Of a stretch of DNA of 64,000 nt, positions 33,646 to 45,894 are shown piece by piece. Every line of letters starts with the position of its first letter. The first letter of the stretch is position 1. The DNA comes from Pezicula radicicola (taxonomy: Eukaryota > Ascomycota > Leotiomycetes > Helotiales > Dermateaceae). The stretch spans positions 992,001-1,056,000 of the forward strand of contig PDUO01000008.1 in the NCBI GenBank assembly GCA_003008705.1, written 5' to 3'. Position numbers and translations under genes: made by a program. The notes beneath the pieces were generated by a model. That model was not told where the DNA came from. It made no database searches and was given only the letters and a program-made list of their open reading frames with translations.

Positions 33646-36552
33646 CGCTTGAATCACGTGGTACGTGATGGTCTTTGTAACATATTACAGAGGTAATAAT
33701 GTCACGACTATTGAGTAGAAAGTAGCGCGTTAACAATGAAATAAGGCTCTTGAAAAAAAGAAAAGTCTTTGTCTTTGACCGAAAGTGGGATGTGAAACGT
33801 CACACGTGACGCTTCCGGGGAAAGCGAATTCATGGTTATGGAGGGAGTATTTACATTCTTCCTTTGTTGGTTCTATTCAATGTTGAGGAGGTTGGTGTCT
33901 CCAGAGTTGAAGGCACTGTGCTAGAAACCATTGCCAGTGTTACTCGTACACAGAGTAGGGGTTGATGAGAATAAGCGAGGTGATGAGTCTTATGTTCCTT
34001 AGGTACCTAACTTTAAATGATAACTACACCACATCTACGTAGTCTACGTAGACTCGAAAGACAGGCACTGTTTCATTAGCGAAAACGTAATGCTGAAAAC
34101 GTAATAAACTCTAAGGCATTTATCTTTTTGTTTTATATGGGGCTTGAGGACGAGTACTTTAATGTGAAAGGCAACAGTCTCACTAGATCCAAACATAATT
34201 CTCGAGCAGCAGTAGCAAGGTACGATATTTCCCAAAGTCTAATTTATATGATATCTGGTGGAGTGTTGTAAGTTAGGAAAGGGAACTTCTTATAAATTTC
34301 AGCAATGAACAACTTTCATTTGCGCAAAGGGTATTAATAGATAAGAGTGTATTTAGTACTTCACGAAGGTTCACTGTATACATACCTGAATGTTAAAATG
34401 CCAACGATGTCTTTCTTCTAACTTTATGTAGCGAGTTAAGATATAAAACTCTGCCAATGGCTAAACAGTGTATTCGGAATGAGAACTTGGATCGCCGCGG
34501 ATATCGGCTAAAGACTAGACGAGCGCTCAAGATTTTGAAGTTGAAAAATATGGGACGACAAGCTTTAGGTATTGCAGTTCGGTTTCTCGGATGATTAGTG
34601 TGCATTGTCTTGATTTTAGCCTGTTCTTACTTGGCAGGAACTGTTGCTCCATGGGATGTCCGATGTCTAGAGGCGATTTTTTGCTTGCGGGGCTGCTACT
34701 GACAGCCAACTAGCTGCTGTTGATGTATTCCCAAGACAATTCTTTGTAGCAATTACTTTCCAATGAACCATTTCAATGAACAGCCTAAAATAAATTGAAA
34801 GAACTCATAGCTTGATTTTGGCAGCAACTATATACAACTACAGTATGCCCACAGTGTTTTCCCGCTTGCTTCTGACAAGAGAAAACTAATTTCGGAGAAA
34901 TTAATTAAGTCCATATCAAGACGGAAAATAGAGTTCACCACATGACATAAGTACCCGTCTATACCGTGAAATCTTGGTAACACAGAAATCTGCGATCTGC
35001 AACAAAACTCTCTGCTCTCTAGGTCCCAGCGAACGACCAAAAATACAAAAGGATGTGCTAACTTCTTTTGAGCATCTGGCGGCTTCGTGATAGCGACTGT
35101 AACATCTGACTCAGCTCATCTGATGATGCAATATTCACCGACAAGAGGGGGAGAAAGAATTGGAAATCGAAATCGGAGGCCTTTTCGGTGCTCGCGTGTT
35201 GTGTTTCCGGATCTGCCGGTGGTGTGAGATGTGATTTGATGCTTGCATCGACCCAAAAAGTATATCGTTGGGATTTAGGAGGCTGCCGGATGCCGTTGAA
35301 TCCGTAAAGCCGAGAGAATGGAGATTGCGGTGTGAGGCAAGTGATTACTGAAAGAAGAAACAAGAATTGAGAGGATGTTGAGGATTTGAGAAGGATGCTT
35401 GAGCGACAACGGAAAGAAAGAACGAGGCTGGTGAGCGCCTTTCTCCGGACATCAGGGATTCCCTTTAAGCTTAGTAACGCCTGGTGCGCCTCATCTACCT
35501 ACCTTACAGCGATTAGGCACAGCGATTACAGCGATAAGAAGCCTATCGAGTTAGGATAGCCGTCACTTAGCGGTCTGCTTCTGCCATACGCCGCTATACC
35601 CGGTGGACCTCCACCACCATGTTTTGTGACCACTTGCAGGACACACTGCATTCTTTTGGTGGCAAAACTTGAACAATTAAATCGTTCGTAGCAACCACTC
35701 CTATCTCTTACTGGAGCGAAATGAAGATATATTGTCCATCATATGCTTGTCTTTGCTGTCAGCTGGGAGGGTTCATACTGTATAGTACTGTACACGTTTA
35801 GGGCGCGCTGGAGTTAACTCGCTACTTGGTGCCAGCGTCACGCTTGGGGCTAGTCTCGACCTGCCTCACTCTCTGCATCAAGCGGCGTTTCTAGAGTCAA
35901 CCATCCAACCACAGCACACCACGCCGACGGACAACTCGGATTTTGCTGGGGAAAAGGGTGTCTGACAAAAGCACACCTGTTCCTGCTGCCAGCCACCATT
36001 GGCCGTCCATCCTTTTTCCAATTCTTAATCCGGTAACAACCCTGCATTATTCTTCTCTGCCTTACGTACCGACCGGCATCGAATGCTTCACCTCATCCAG
36101 GGGGGGTCTGACTAGCTAGCTGACTGGGTAGGTCGCTGAGTCGCTGACTAGTAGCACGGATCCTCCGGGGATGGACGTCGCTCTGTAAGGCCATGGTGAG
36201 AGAAGGGCGTCCGCACGAACACGATTACCGTATTGCTGTATTTATCATCCACTCTGTCAACTGCATGGCTTAGCCAATGGATCATATATCTCCCAGTCTG
36301 AACTTCCCCCGTTTCTTTGTTTCGGCGTACGACGACACCCAAGAGGACCTCAACTTGGCTTGATTCACAACCCCTTCGTTGCTTGCGCATTCTATATTGC
36401 TTGCTTTGTTCAACCACCTCGAATAATCGAAAGCTCCGCAGGCCGTTGAAGAGCTCCGCTAGATGCTTCCTCACCTCGCAGATTCATGACAGAGCACCCT
36501 CGTTTCGCTGCCCAAATAAATTAGACTTGTAGAAAATAGCCTACCAACATAA
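33646..36552. other. 2.9-kb intergenic region
   Basis: No convincing gene. Minus-strand ORFs (for example 35058-35363, 101 codons) lack domains. Near 34034-34054 there is a perfect palindrome (AGTCTACGTAGACT context), and near 36110-36150 short GCTAGCT/CGCTGA simple sequence. The last ~500 bases are probably promoter and leader of the Vps62-like gene. Confidence 0.55.
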
Positions 36553-38287
36553 ATGTACGGCCTCAAGCGGTTCCTCATAACTGTCACTGTCATACTCCTC
36601 AGCTATGTGACCATCAGCGCCCTTCACCGTCATCTCGACCCCAATCTCGATAATAAGCACATGTCGGCCGAGGACCAGGAAAATGCGTATTGGATATCGA
36701 CCTCCAAGTACTGGTTAGACAGGCAGGCCTGTCGCTACATCGGCATCTGTGGCCTTGCGCATTATCATCCGGACCCCGCGGGAAGGAGACGGAGAGTACA
36801 CAGGAAGGGTGTGAAGCGTGAAGAGACACTGTCACAATCCGCATACGATGACACCGAGGCGGAAGATGTAACGCGGCCGGAGGATTTGGAGGGCGACGAG
36901 AGGATACTGCAGGAGGTACCACAATTTGTCCTCGACTATGCGCCGCTTGTACATCTCTTCTCTGGCGAGGAATTCTGGCCATCCGACTTGGGGGAGCACT
37001 TGAAGAATATCATTCCTGCTGAGAATGCAACTTCCTTACACCTGAACGCAACCAAGCGGACGATACATAATCTACATGAGCTGAATGAGGTGAGCAAAGG
37101 AAGACTATTGTTTCTCAATGCTCGGGATGATGTGGAGGACCGCCCGGATTGGTTGAGCAGCCGTTGGAACAAGCCAGTGCCATATCCAGAGGACGACGAA
37201 GAGGTAGAAACATGGACGGACCCCTATGCTGAAGATCCAGACATGCAAAATACCTGGGCTGATCCAAATCCCGCCCCTCAACAAAGAATCGCTGATCCAC
37301 GTCTCACGCCATCAGCAATATCTCCCTCGCAACTAGGACCCAAGCATTCGGGTCTCCGAAAAGCTAAGCGCAGTGCTTTGTCAAAGCCAGACAAAACACA
37401 AATGCCAGGCTACTCATCAGCCCCCGTCCACCTCGTACTCATCGAAAAGCCCAATAACATAACAGATGCCTTCTGGTTCTACTTCTACTCCTACAATCTC
37501 GGCCCGTCACCTCTGAATATACGCTTTGGAAACCATGTTGGTGATTGGGAACATTCGTTGATCCGCTTCCAGAATGGCGTCCCTAAAGCAATCTTCTGCT
37601 CCGCCCATTCCGGAGGCCTAGCTTATTCCTATAACTCTGTTGAGAAGGGAGGGGAGGATTCAAGACGACCAGTGCTGTATTCAGCCATGGGGAGCCACGC
37701 CATGTATGCTACACCAGGCCGACATCCCTATATTCTCCCCTTTGGAATCCTAGCCGATCGAACAGATAGAGGACCATTGTGGGATCCAAGCCTTAACTAC
37801 AAAGCTTTCTGGTACAACACAACTATCACTCACAATGCAGACGCTAAATTTATTCCTACATTCCCGTCTACTAACTCTACTGGAGACATCCCTGATACGA
37901 TAAACCTTGGACCTTGGACCAAAGATGCTAGCGCACTAGGGCAGGTAGACAAGAATTCCAAGGAGATTCCACTCAATCATCTGGTTCCTGCCAAGGATAA
38001 CCCAGATGCGGCAACAAGCTGGTTTCATTATCGGGGGCATTGGGGAGATAAGTTCTATACATTAGCAGATTGGCGGCAGTGGCGGTTTGTGGGGTATGTT
38101 TTCATTCCGCGTCTATCCAATATTACAACATACTAATTCCGTCTATAGACAATATCACTATGTTAACGGCCCTCTCGGCCCACGATACAAAAACCTCGGC
38201 CGTAGCAAAGTCTGTCAATCTGGAGGCACATGTACAATACTAGAAACCTTAGCAGGAAAGAAGAGTTGGAATTCTGGGAGTTCATGA
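36553..38287 (+). CDS. VPS62: Vps62-like (TDA6/VPS62 family) protein
   Basis: Two exons: 36553-38093 and 38149-38287 (55-nt intron, donor GTATGT, acceptor CTATAG); 559 residues. Belongs to the Vps62 family (PF06101), linked in yeast to cytoplasm-to-vacuole protein traffic, though the molecular role is unclear. N-terminal signal anchor (FLITVTVILLSYVTISAL, residues 6-23). Core motifs: LDYAPLVHLFSGEEFWPSDL (about 130), NHVGDWEHSLIRFQNG (about 330), CSAHSGGLAY, YSAMGSHAMYATPG (about 380), NYKAFWYN, and RGHWGDKFY (about 500). Exon 2 completes QYHYVNGPLGPRYKNLGR and a Cys-containing tail. The middle (185-290) is acidic and disordered. Confidence 0.9.
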
Positions 38288-38774
38288 TTACCTAGAGAAA
38301 GCAGAGTACAATACCACGAGATACGAATCACGGCGACTGGAGTATCAACATCAAGGTCAAGGTCCAAGTTGAGATGTGGCAAGACGGTGTTCATTTTGAG
38401 GCAAATTTTGGTAGTTGGGATTTGGCATATGGAATAGGCGTTTGGGTAGATTTGGTTGGATACCTAGATGAGATGGGTGGATATACCATTCTCCTTGGAT
38501 ACGGTAGCACATCGTAGCATGTTGTAGATATCGATAGAGATATCTTTCAGGCCTCGTGGCCTGATTGTTTCATCGGAGGTAGGATAATGAATAATGAAAT
38601 AAGAATTAAATACTCAATACTTTATCTCTTTACAGTAGCTATCATGTGAAAACTTTGCACATGAAATTTGAATATTCACGTGTGGATCGAAACTATTGTG
38701 ACTTGGTTTGACTTATGTCAGATAGTGCGAAGGTGCTGTATTACACAAGGAGCCGGCTTTTAAGGAGTTACTTT
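38288..38774. other. 3' flank of the Vps62-like gene
   Basis: Unstructured, with AT-rich stretches; no gene seen. Confidence 0.55.
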
Positions 38775-40260
38775 TGGTTTTGTTGCATATCGTCCTTTTG
38801 TGATAGCTAGCTAGCTAACTAACTGCGTATCATGGATACCGTTTGCTTTCAGAAGAGGTATTTTCACATGCTTCCCACCTCATCCATGATCCGTCTCACT
38901 GATATTATACTATATATAACTACACTCCATCCATTATATCAGTAATCAAGTAATCAGATAGTAGAGTAGAAGGGAACGCGTTCATTTTGTTGCATATCGC
39001 ACCGGGTTCCTTGATTTTTCTCGAAAAGGTGGTAGTAAGGTAGTAAGTTTTAGGTAGGTATGAGGCTGTTTAGTGAGGTGTGTGCGGTGTTGTGTTGCAT
39101 ATGTTCATGTTTTCTTGATGTTGTACCGTTACCCCCGTATTGTGGATTAGGCACATGAAGAAAGTAGAGCAGTGAAGGAGGAGGAAGTTTGTTTTTTTTG
39201 TTGCATATCGTATATTTTTGTTGAATTTCGTTGATTTTCTTGAAAAAGAAGGTATGGAGTAATTTTTAGGTAGGTATGAGGTTATTTACTATACTATACT
39301 ATAAGTGGTTTTGTGTTGTACATCTTCTTTATATCGTACTCTACCGTACTATACTGTGGATTAAGTACATGAAGTAAGTAGAGCGAGGAAGGAGGAAGAA
39401 GATGTTTTTGTTGCATATCGTATTTTTCTGTTGAATTTCCTTGATTTTCTCGAGAAAGAAGGTATGTTCTAATTTTTTAGGTAGGTATGAGGTTATTTAC
39501 TATACTATACTATAAGCGGTGTTGTGTTGCACGTCTTCGTCTTCTTGATAACCGTACCGTACCGGTACTATAGACTAGTCACATAAAGTAAGTAGACCAA
39601 GGAAGAAGGAAGAAGATTTTTTTTGTTGCATATCGTATCTTTAATTAAATTCCTAGTTTCTTAATTTTTCCCAAAAAGGTAGTAAACTTTTACTTATAAT
39701 ATGTGGTGTTGCGTGTCTCCTTAATACCGTACTGTACTGTGGGTGAGTCACATGGAGTGAGTTGATAGGAGAGAGGAGAGAAGAAGATGTTTTTGTTGCA
39801 TATCGCATCTTCCGTTGATTTCCTTGATTTTTCTTAATTGCAAAAATGGATCTACAGAATCTAGCCTGGTACGTACCTTCGTAGATATATTTGGGTGTTG
39901 CCAAGACCTTTTTTTCTTTTTTCTTGTTGCGGCTATGATTTACTATGAAAGGGGGAAGAAGATGTTTTGTTGCATATCGTATCTCCTGTCAAATTCCTTG
40001 ATTTTTGTTCTTTCTTGAAAATAAGCTTTTGAGGACGAATTACAAGTCTATAGAAGCTTTATTTCCAAGGTTTGGCTTTTTCTTGTGGTCGTGAATAGTT
40101 GTGGCCAGGTACGGAGTAGGTAGTCGGAAACGAGAAGAGTACTTACGTACAGAGGCACTTTTTCTTGAATAGAATAGGTAAGGAGCTTATGTAATGTATT
40201 TGTTTACTGGAGAACAGGAATTTAGGAAAGAAAGATGTTTTTGTTGCATATCGTCGAGAC
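38775..40260. repeat. degenerate ~210-bp-period tandem array, eight copies
   Basis: The word TTGTTGCATATCG recurs eight times, with TTGCATATCG at about 38783, 38990, 39201, 39411, 39626, 39796, 39970 and 40244. The first five steps are 207-215 bases, the later ones 170, 174 and 274. Around each copy further words recur in order: GAAGAAGATGTTTTTG before it, and TTGAATTTCCTTGATTTTCT and GAAAAAGAAGGTATG after it. TACTATACTATA and AGTACATGAAGTAAGTAGA are shared by the middle copies. No coding potential is seen. Could be an expanded promoter-like unit, a minisatellite or remains of an element. Confidence 0.8.
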
Positions 40261-41961
40261 TTGGAATTTCCTTGTTTTCAACATTTTGAAGGTTCTAGAT
40301 GTTCTGGATGCGGTCGGAACGTTCCTGGTTTTTTCTTGGCAGGAAGGCAAAGCTGGTTATTGAGTCGAGACCTCTCGACTCGCTTTCTTGTTTTGTTTTG
40401 TTTTGTTTGTGAGAGGAGGTTTGTTTTTGTGGTGTGTGGTGATTTTCGACGGGGGGAAAGTGATTTTGAGGATATGAGTGAAGTAATTTCTATGATATAC
40501 ATATATGTACAGTACCTATGTTTCCTGTTTGATGTCTATTGTAGATCTCTTCGGGAACTGGCGAGGGAGGCCGGGCAGCTCAGCATTGATCTCAGATCTG
40601 CAGCGAGGCTGAGAGCTATCAAATGCCCAGCCTTGCCCCACCTCGTTGGCCAAGTATTCAGTTGATTATTACGAACCAATTACACGACACCGCAGCCTTG
40701 TACCCTAGCCTCCTGTCTTCCCTTCCTTTCCTCTCCTCGACATCTTTACAAGCCTTCAAATAACATATCTATTTGCCCTGAGTTCACATCTATTCCAATC
40801 ATCCCGTTTACAGTACGCACATAAAGCATTACATAATCCCCCCAAGGCTTCATGACCAGCCATCCTCTCCTCAGCGGCTAGTCACACTGACCAATAAATC
40901 GGACCATAACCAACCCAATGCGTCTGACCGAAACCAACTTCACCCGTTTGTCAGCCAGCTTGTATCTACGGAGTATCTCGCCGATATCATGTGAAAAGGT
41001 CAGAGTCATAAGAGTTGGATGTTGGATGTTGGTTTTTTTCTTCTCTTTTTTTCGGTGATGGTGACAGTGATGGTGATGCTTGCAAAGTTGCATGAATCAG
41101 CCGTCGCTAAGCCACTGGCCTACCTGGTGTACTGGCCTTTTTATTGACCTGGGTGTTGGGTATGGTGTTTAGGCAGTGGGCGGTTATGTGTGAAGAATCC
41201 CTTCAAATCCAGCTTGTCGTTTCGTGCTTTGTATGTGAGTACTGTAGATGGCTTCTTGTTCATCCACGCTAGGTCCCGAGGAGATGGTAAGTGTGCCTGG
41301 GCAATATTGTTGTGGTGGGGTGCTCTTTTCCTTGTGCTGTTGGGTATTCCTTCAGCTGAGGAAGAGCATCTTCTTTTCTTGCGTTAACTCCAGTTCTATT
41401 CTTTGTTGGTTTTTGGCTTAACAGCCTATTGCCTCTGTGGGTGTCAATGCACGTAGAGGCAGGGGCGGTGAGATGCAGAAGCTGTTTTCTCGCTTGTTTT
41501 GTTTGTTCTGTTCCAATTTCCTTATGAATATGGACCCGGGCAGCAAGGCTGCCACATTTTGCTCAATGCTTCAAAGAGAGCTGCAGGACTTCTAGCTTGA
41601 TCAATGGTAGAATAACACCGAAAATGCCCTATGAAGTTTCTGATACTGCTCTACCCCTTGCAGAGTGGGGGTATTGGGCCGTAGCAAGTACATTTTCGGA
41701 AACCCCATTGCTCAAGTTGTTGGATTTCGCCTTGCATTATTTCAGGTGTAGTGGCAAGGCTGCTTTTCCTGTTACCAGTTATTCGACCCGCTGGTCTTGC
41801 TCTGCCACCGACCTTGTCGAAAGCCTTTAGGGATGGGGTTCTGGAGGTTAAAACCAACGAAACGCCTAGCTTTCCGTGCTTTTCAAAGGCAACAGACAGC
41901 AAAGATTCGAATAACTCAGAAGATCCCGTACACAAACCACCCAGGGCTTGCTTTAAATACC
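40261..41961. other. intergenic, upstream of the dynamin gene
   Basis: No gene seen. Plus-strand ORF 40261-40665 starts inside the last repeat copy and lacks domain-like sequence. The in-frame extension 41797-41961 upstream of the dynamin ATG looks like leader rather than protein. Confidence 0.5.
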
Positions 41962-44894
41962 ATGCCTTCTAACTCTAGTCAAGAAATCGCAGAGCTTTTC
42001 AATCAATTTCTCAGTCGTACCAATTCAACGACTGAACTCCAAAATCAAACCGGAAACTCACCAACGCCCGCTACGTCCTCTGGATTATCAAATATATCCG
42101 CAGAAATGGAAAACCCCCACCTCAGTATCACTGCTTCTCTGGAAGACCTGCAAACTGAGGAGCAACGTCAAGTATTGGATATAATTGCCCAAACACGCAA
42201 ATGTGGGCTCGAAGGTATTCTCTCACTGCCTCAGATCGTTGTATGTGGAGATCAATCTGCCGGGAAGAGTTCAGTTCTGGTACGTGGCATTTCCTCAATC
42301 CTTTCTGGTTCAGAACCTTACGTGATCTGGGTAACTCACTTAATGGACCAACGCTGGCTCAAATCGGCTCGACTTCCGTTGTATCTGCGACTATTTTCTT
42401 CCTCATCCATTTTCTGAAAAAAGTGGACTGACTCGAATACTGGCCTATAGGAAGCTCTTACTGAAATTCCATTTCCACGAAATGACAACCTTTGCACCAG
42501 ATATGCTACAGAGATCATCCTGAAGCGTGCTGATAGAAACTCCCTTACAATTAAGGTCATCCCAGATCCGGCCCGTCCTATCACAGAAAAGACTTCGATT
42601 GAGCAATTCAAACAATCGATCAACGACTTCGCAGAGCTTCCACAAATTATGGACCTGGCGATGAGTGTCATGGGGCTTGGAAATACTCCAACTGCGGGCT
42701 TAGCGGGCAGGGCGTTCGCGAAGGATGTTCTCAGCATTGAGATCGAGGGCCCCTCGCGGCCCCAACTAACTCTTGTGGACATCCCGGGCCTGATTGCAAC
42801 CGACACTAAAGGCGTAACTAAGGCCGACGTAGCTCTTGTGACGGAGATCACCGATCATTATATCAGCCAACCTCGAACAATCTGCTTGGCTGTGATTTCC
42901 GCTTTGAACGATTACGCGAATCAGAAGATTCTGACGAAGGTTAGGGAGGTTGACCCCGAAGGCAACCGCACTCTCGGCATTATTACAAAACCCGATAGAC
43001 TTGAAGCCGGCTCCGGCTCTGAAAAGGCATTCATTGAGCTCGCAAATAATGAAGATATATTCTTCAAGCTGGGATGGCATGTTTTGAAGAATCGCAGCTT
43101 CAAGGAAGGGGACACCTCTTTCATGGAGCGCAATGAGATCGAAGCATCCTTCTTTCGCAAGTCCAACTTCAGTTGTCTCCCCAAAGAGTCTGTTGGCATC
43201 GAGACTCTGAGGAGTCGGCTGGCGATTCTGCTTTTTGAACATGTCAAGCGAGAATTGCCAAACCTGCGTCAGGAGCTTGAAGAGGCTCTAGCTGATACTA
43301 CTGGAAGACTTTCTGTTATGGGAACTAAGCGCTCGACCATAGGAGACTGCAAGTCTTACCTTTCGGAGTTGAATCTGGATATGTACGAGGTCTGCAAGTC
43401 TGCTGTGCACGGATATTATGAAGGAGATTACTTTCACCGTGATGTTAGCGACAAATTCGCTATTGATTCGCCCACAGCCATCGCAAGACTTCGCGCTGTG
43501 ATACAGTACATGAATACCGACTTCTCAAAGTATGTACGAACCCATGGACATAAATATGAGATTAACATGAATGGTGGCCACGGCGACGGTGATCACAATT
43601 CTGAACTTGAAGAAAAACCATATTATGACGAGGATGAGGAGGAGGCGGAGGAGGTGGTGAAAGAGGAGGAGAGTGATGACACGAGTCACCCAACTGCCAG
43701 CCCCTGGTCCCCTTCCCGAAAGTCGGAAACATCATCTCCCCATGGTAATCCAAATCGTCCCACAAAGTTATCCAAAGCAGAAGCATTGAAATGGGTCAAG
43801 GAGATTCTTGTCAGCACTAGAGGACAAGAACTTTCTGGTGACTTCAACCCCCTTCTTGTAGGGGAGCTTTTCTGGGAGCAATCTTCAAAATGGCGAAAGC
43901 TGGCTGAGGACCATATCGAACGAGTTCAGAACGTTTGCAAGGCATTTCTGGAGGGTCTCCTGCGTGAGAAATGTCCTGATGATGTCCGTACTCGGATGTG
44001 GTCGACCCAAATTATGGATCCTTTGAAGAATCGTGGCAATGCTGCTTCAAAAGTACGTTATTTCCGTTATTACTGTACCCCTCTCGCGTTCATATCTTTC
44101 TCGCGTTATTTTCTCACTTGACTTGGGTAACTCACTTGCATTGGGTAGCTCACTTAAGCTGGGTAACTCACCTTTTAGTCAACTTTTTAAGTAAAGTCAG
44201 CTACATTTTGGTGACTGTGATCATTATAGGAACTCGCTCTGATCATCGACGATTTCAAGAATTACCCCATCAATTACAATCATTATTATACAGATACCAT
44301 TCGCAAGCGTAGGCAAGATAGGGTCGAATCTGCACTGTCCAAATGCATCGAAGAAGCAACCACAGTTAGTCAAAACATTAACCGCCTGGTTACAAAATCT
44401 GTGGACTGTAAGAAAGTCATATCCAATTTCACGAAGCGAACGGACCCAGATATGGAGAACTTCAGTTGTGAAGAGGCGCTTGATCGATTATTTGCAATCT
44501 ACAAGGTAAGGTCTTCTCTTTGAGCTGCCATTTAATTCATGGGTAACTCACTTGATCTGGGTAACCTATTTGTCTTGAGCGATTCAACGGAGACCCGACC
44601 TTCGAGTTGGGTGGAGCAAATCAAAACCAGGCTAATATTTTGTAATTTGGTTTCTAGGTTCATCAAAAGAGCTTCGTTGCAAACGTAACTACCCAGGTTG
44701 TTGAACGCCATATTGTTCGCGGTCTCGAAAAACTCTTCTCTCCCGTTGTCGTCAGCGCTCTTTCGGATGCGCAAGTCTTCACTATTGCATCCGAGGCTCC
44801 TTCCGCTAAACGCCAGCGTGAGCATCTTGAGAGCCGAATTGCCAAGCTTAAGGAGGGTCATGAGATTTTCAAGGGTGTTATGGTTACTGTGTGA
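41962..44894 (+). CDS. dynamin-family large GTPase
   Basis: Exons 41962-42279, 42451-44052, 44230-44505 and 44658-44894; all junctions phase 0; 810 residues. Membrane-remodelling GTPase of the dynamin/Mx superfamily, probably the fungal Mx-like group since no PH or Pro-rich domain is visible. GTP-binding motifs: G1 GDQSAGKSS (about 96-104, intron 1 follows immediately), G3 DIPG (about 216-219) and G4 TKPD (about 285-288). The stalk/middle domain follows; an acidic, low-complexity insert (EDEEEAEEVVKEEESDD, about 500) sits inside it. The GED-like end is VVERHIVRGLEKLF. An earlier in-frame ATG at 41797 would add 55 unconvincing residues. The three introns (171, 177 and 152 nt) are about three times longer than others in the window and all carry the TGGGTAACTCACTT motif. 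Confidence 0.9.
42328..42341 (+). repeat. TGGGTAACTCACTT motif in dynamin intron 1
   Basis: One perfect copy inside intron 1 (42280-42450). See the separate finding. Confidence 0.8.
44124..44172 (+). repeat. three TGGGTAACTCACTT-type copies in dynamin intron 2
   Basis: Copies at 44124 (perfect), 44142 (one change, TGGGTAGCTCACTT) and 44160 (13 bases matching), spaced exactly 18 bases apart, so a small tandem array inside intron 2 (44053-44229). Confidence 0.85.
44540..44571 (+). repeat. two TGGGTAACTCACTT-type copies in dynamin intron 3
   Basis: A perfect copy at 44540 and a degenerate one (TGGGTAACCTATTT) at 44558, again 18 bases apart, inside intron 3 (44506-44657). Confidence 0.8.
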
Positions 44895-45894
44895 CCTTGA
44901 GATGGCTACAGAGGGCAAAGGGAGCGAGAGAAGCAACTGAATAGTAGGACAGTCCAGCGGTATGCGGCAGAGATTGTCTCTTCTTTGTTGGAGTAGGCGG
45001 GGTTTTATTTGGTCTTTTTTGTTAGAATCGCTCTTTCATGAATCTCTTGCCGAACTATGTTGAAACACTTATGTCAAGCGAGTTACCCAGATAGTGAGTC
45101 ATTCAATTCAACTCAGTTCCCATCAACTAAGACACAAAAGGCAAGTTGCTTTGCTCTAAAATCATGGATTCAGGAACAGATTCATGAACTAAAGCAATTT
45201 ATGGACTTGTTGACAAAAGCATTTTCAAGTCTACCGGCAAAAAGTTACATAGGGCTCGGAACTGCATACTATACACAAGAGACTCAAGGAGGGTATGGAG
45301 TAGGGCGACGAAAAATGGGATGATGATGGGAAACGAAAACTCGGCGTGCTAGCGAGCACCGTATTTATATGGGTCTCGTACCAGCAAAGCGTGCGTGCTG
45401 CGGCTTGGCACAGGTAATTAAATCCCTTCGTAGAATCATCACTATAAACTCCTCCGATCGGAGCTTTGCTGCGGCTTTTGGCGTAGAAGTGAATACATTT
45501 TATAAGATTATTCGTAACTCGGAGAGCATTCGCATTATGTACGCTGAAAAACGGTCGCCCAGGGGGCTCGCTTGTGCATAAGCAGACTGCATTGCCATTG
45601 CCGTTGCCGAGCACGAGAAAAAGTTTCTTGATGATTGGCTGGCTCAAACTCCGGTGCTCTCAGCGCCTTCAATTGGTCATTTTGGTCGGCAATTCTCTCC
45701 CCCTTCCTCGGGGAAGTTCATATCCTTTCAATGAGGTGCTAAGTGGGTCATGACAGGCAATTTTTATTTATTCTTGAATTCTGGAAATACGGGGAAGCTT
45801 CCCGCAAAAGTCTTGTACTTAAGAAGCTTGTTCTCTTCCTTACGTAGCTTCTTCCTTCTGGGTAATTTCGGATATTCCACGGCATTAGTTCAAT
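44895..45894. other. intergenic, possible relic sequence
   Basis: No intact gene. A short plus-strand frame (45369-45581) contains RSFAAAFGVEVNTFYKIIR, vaguely like a helix-turn-helix of the kind found in transposases, then breaks. Not enough to call a transposon. Confidence 0.45.
45076..45089 (-). repeat. inverted copy of the dynamin intron motif, downstream of the gene
   Basis: AAGCGAGTTACCCA on the plus strand is the reverse complement of TGGGTAACTCGCTT, one change from the intron motif, 180 bases past the dynamin stop. Confidence 0.7.

Noticed and set aside
45057..45323. 88-codon ORF downstream of the dynamin gene
   Set aside because: No domain, no splice support, and it begins in the inverted copy of the intron motif.
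45369..45581. Transposase helix-turn-helix relic
   Set aside because: Only about 25 residues look HTH-like, with no DDE region, inverted repeats or target duplication nearby.
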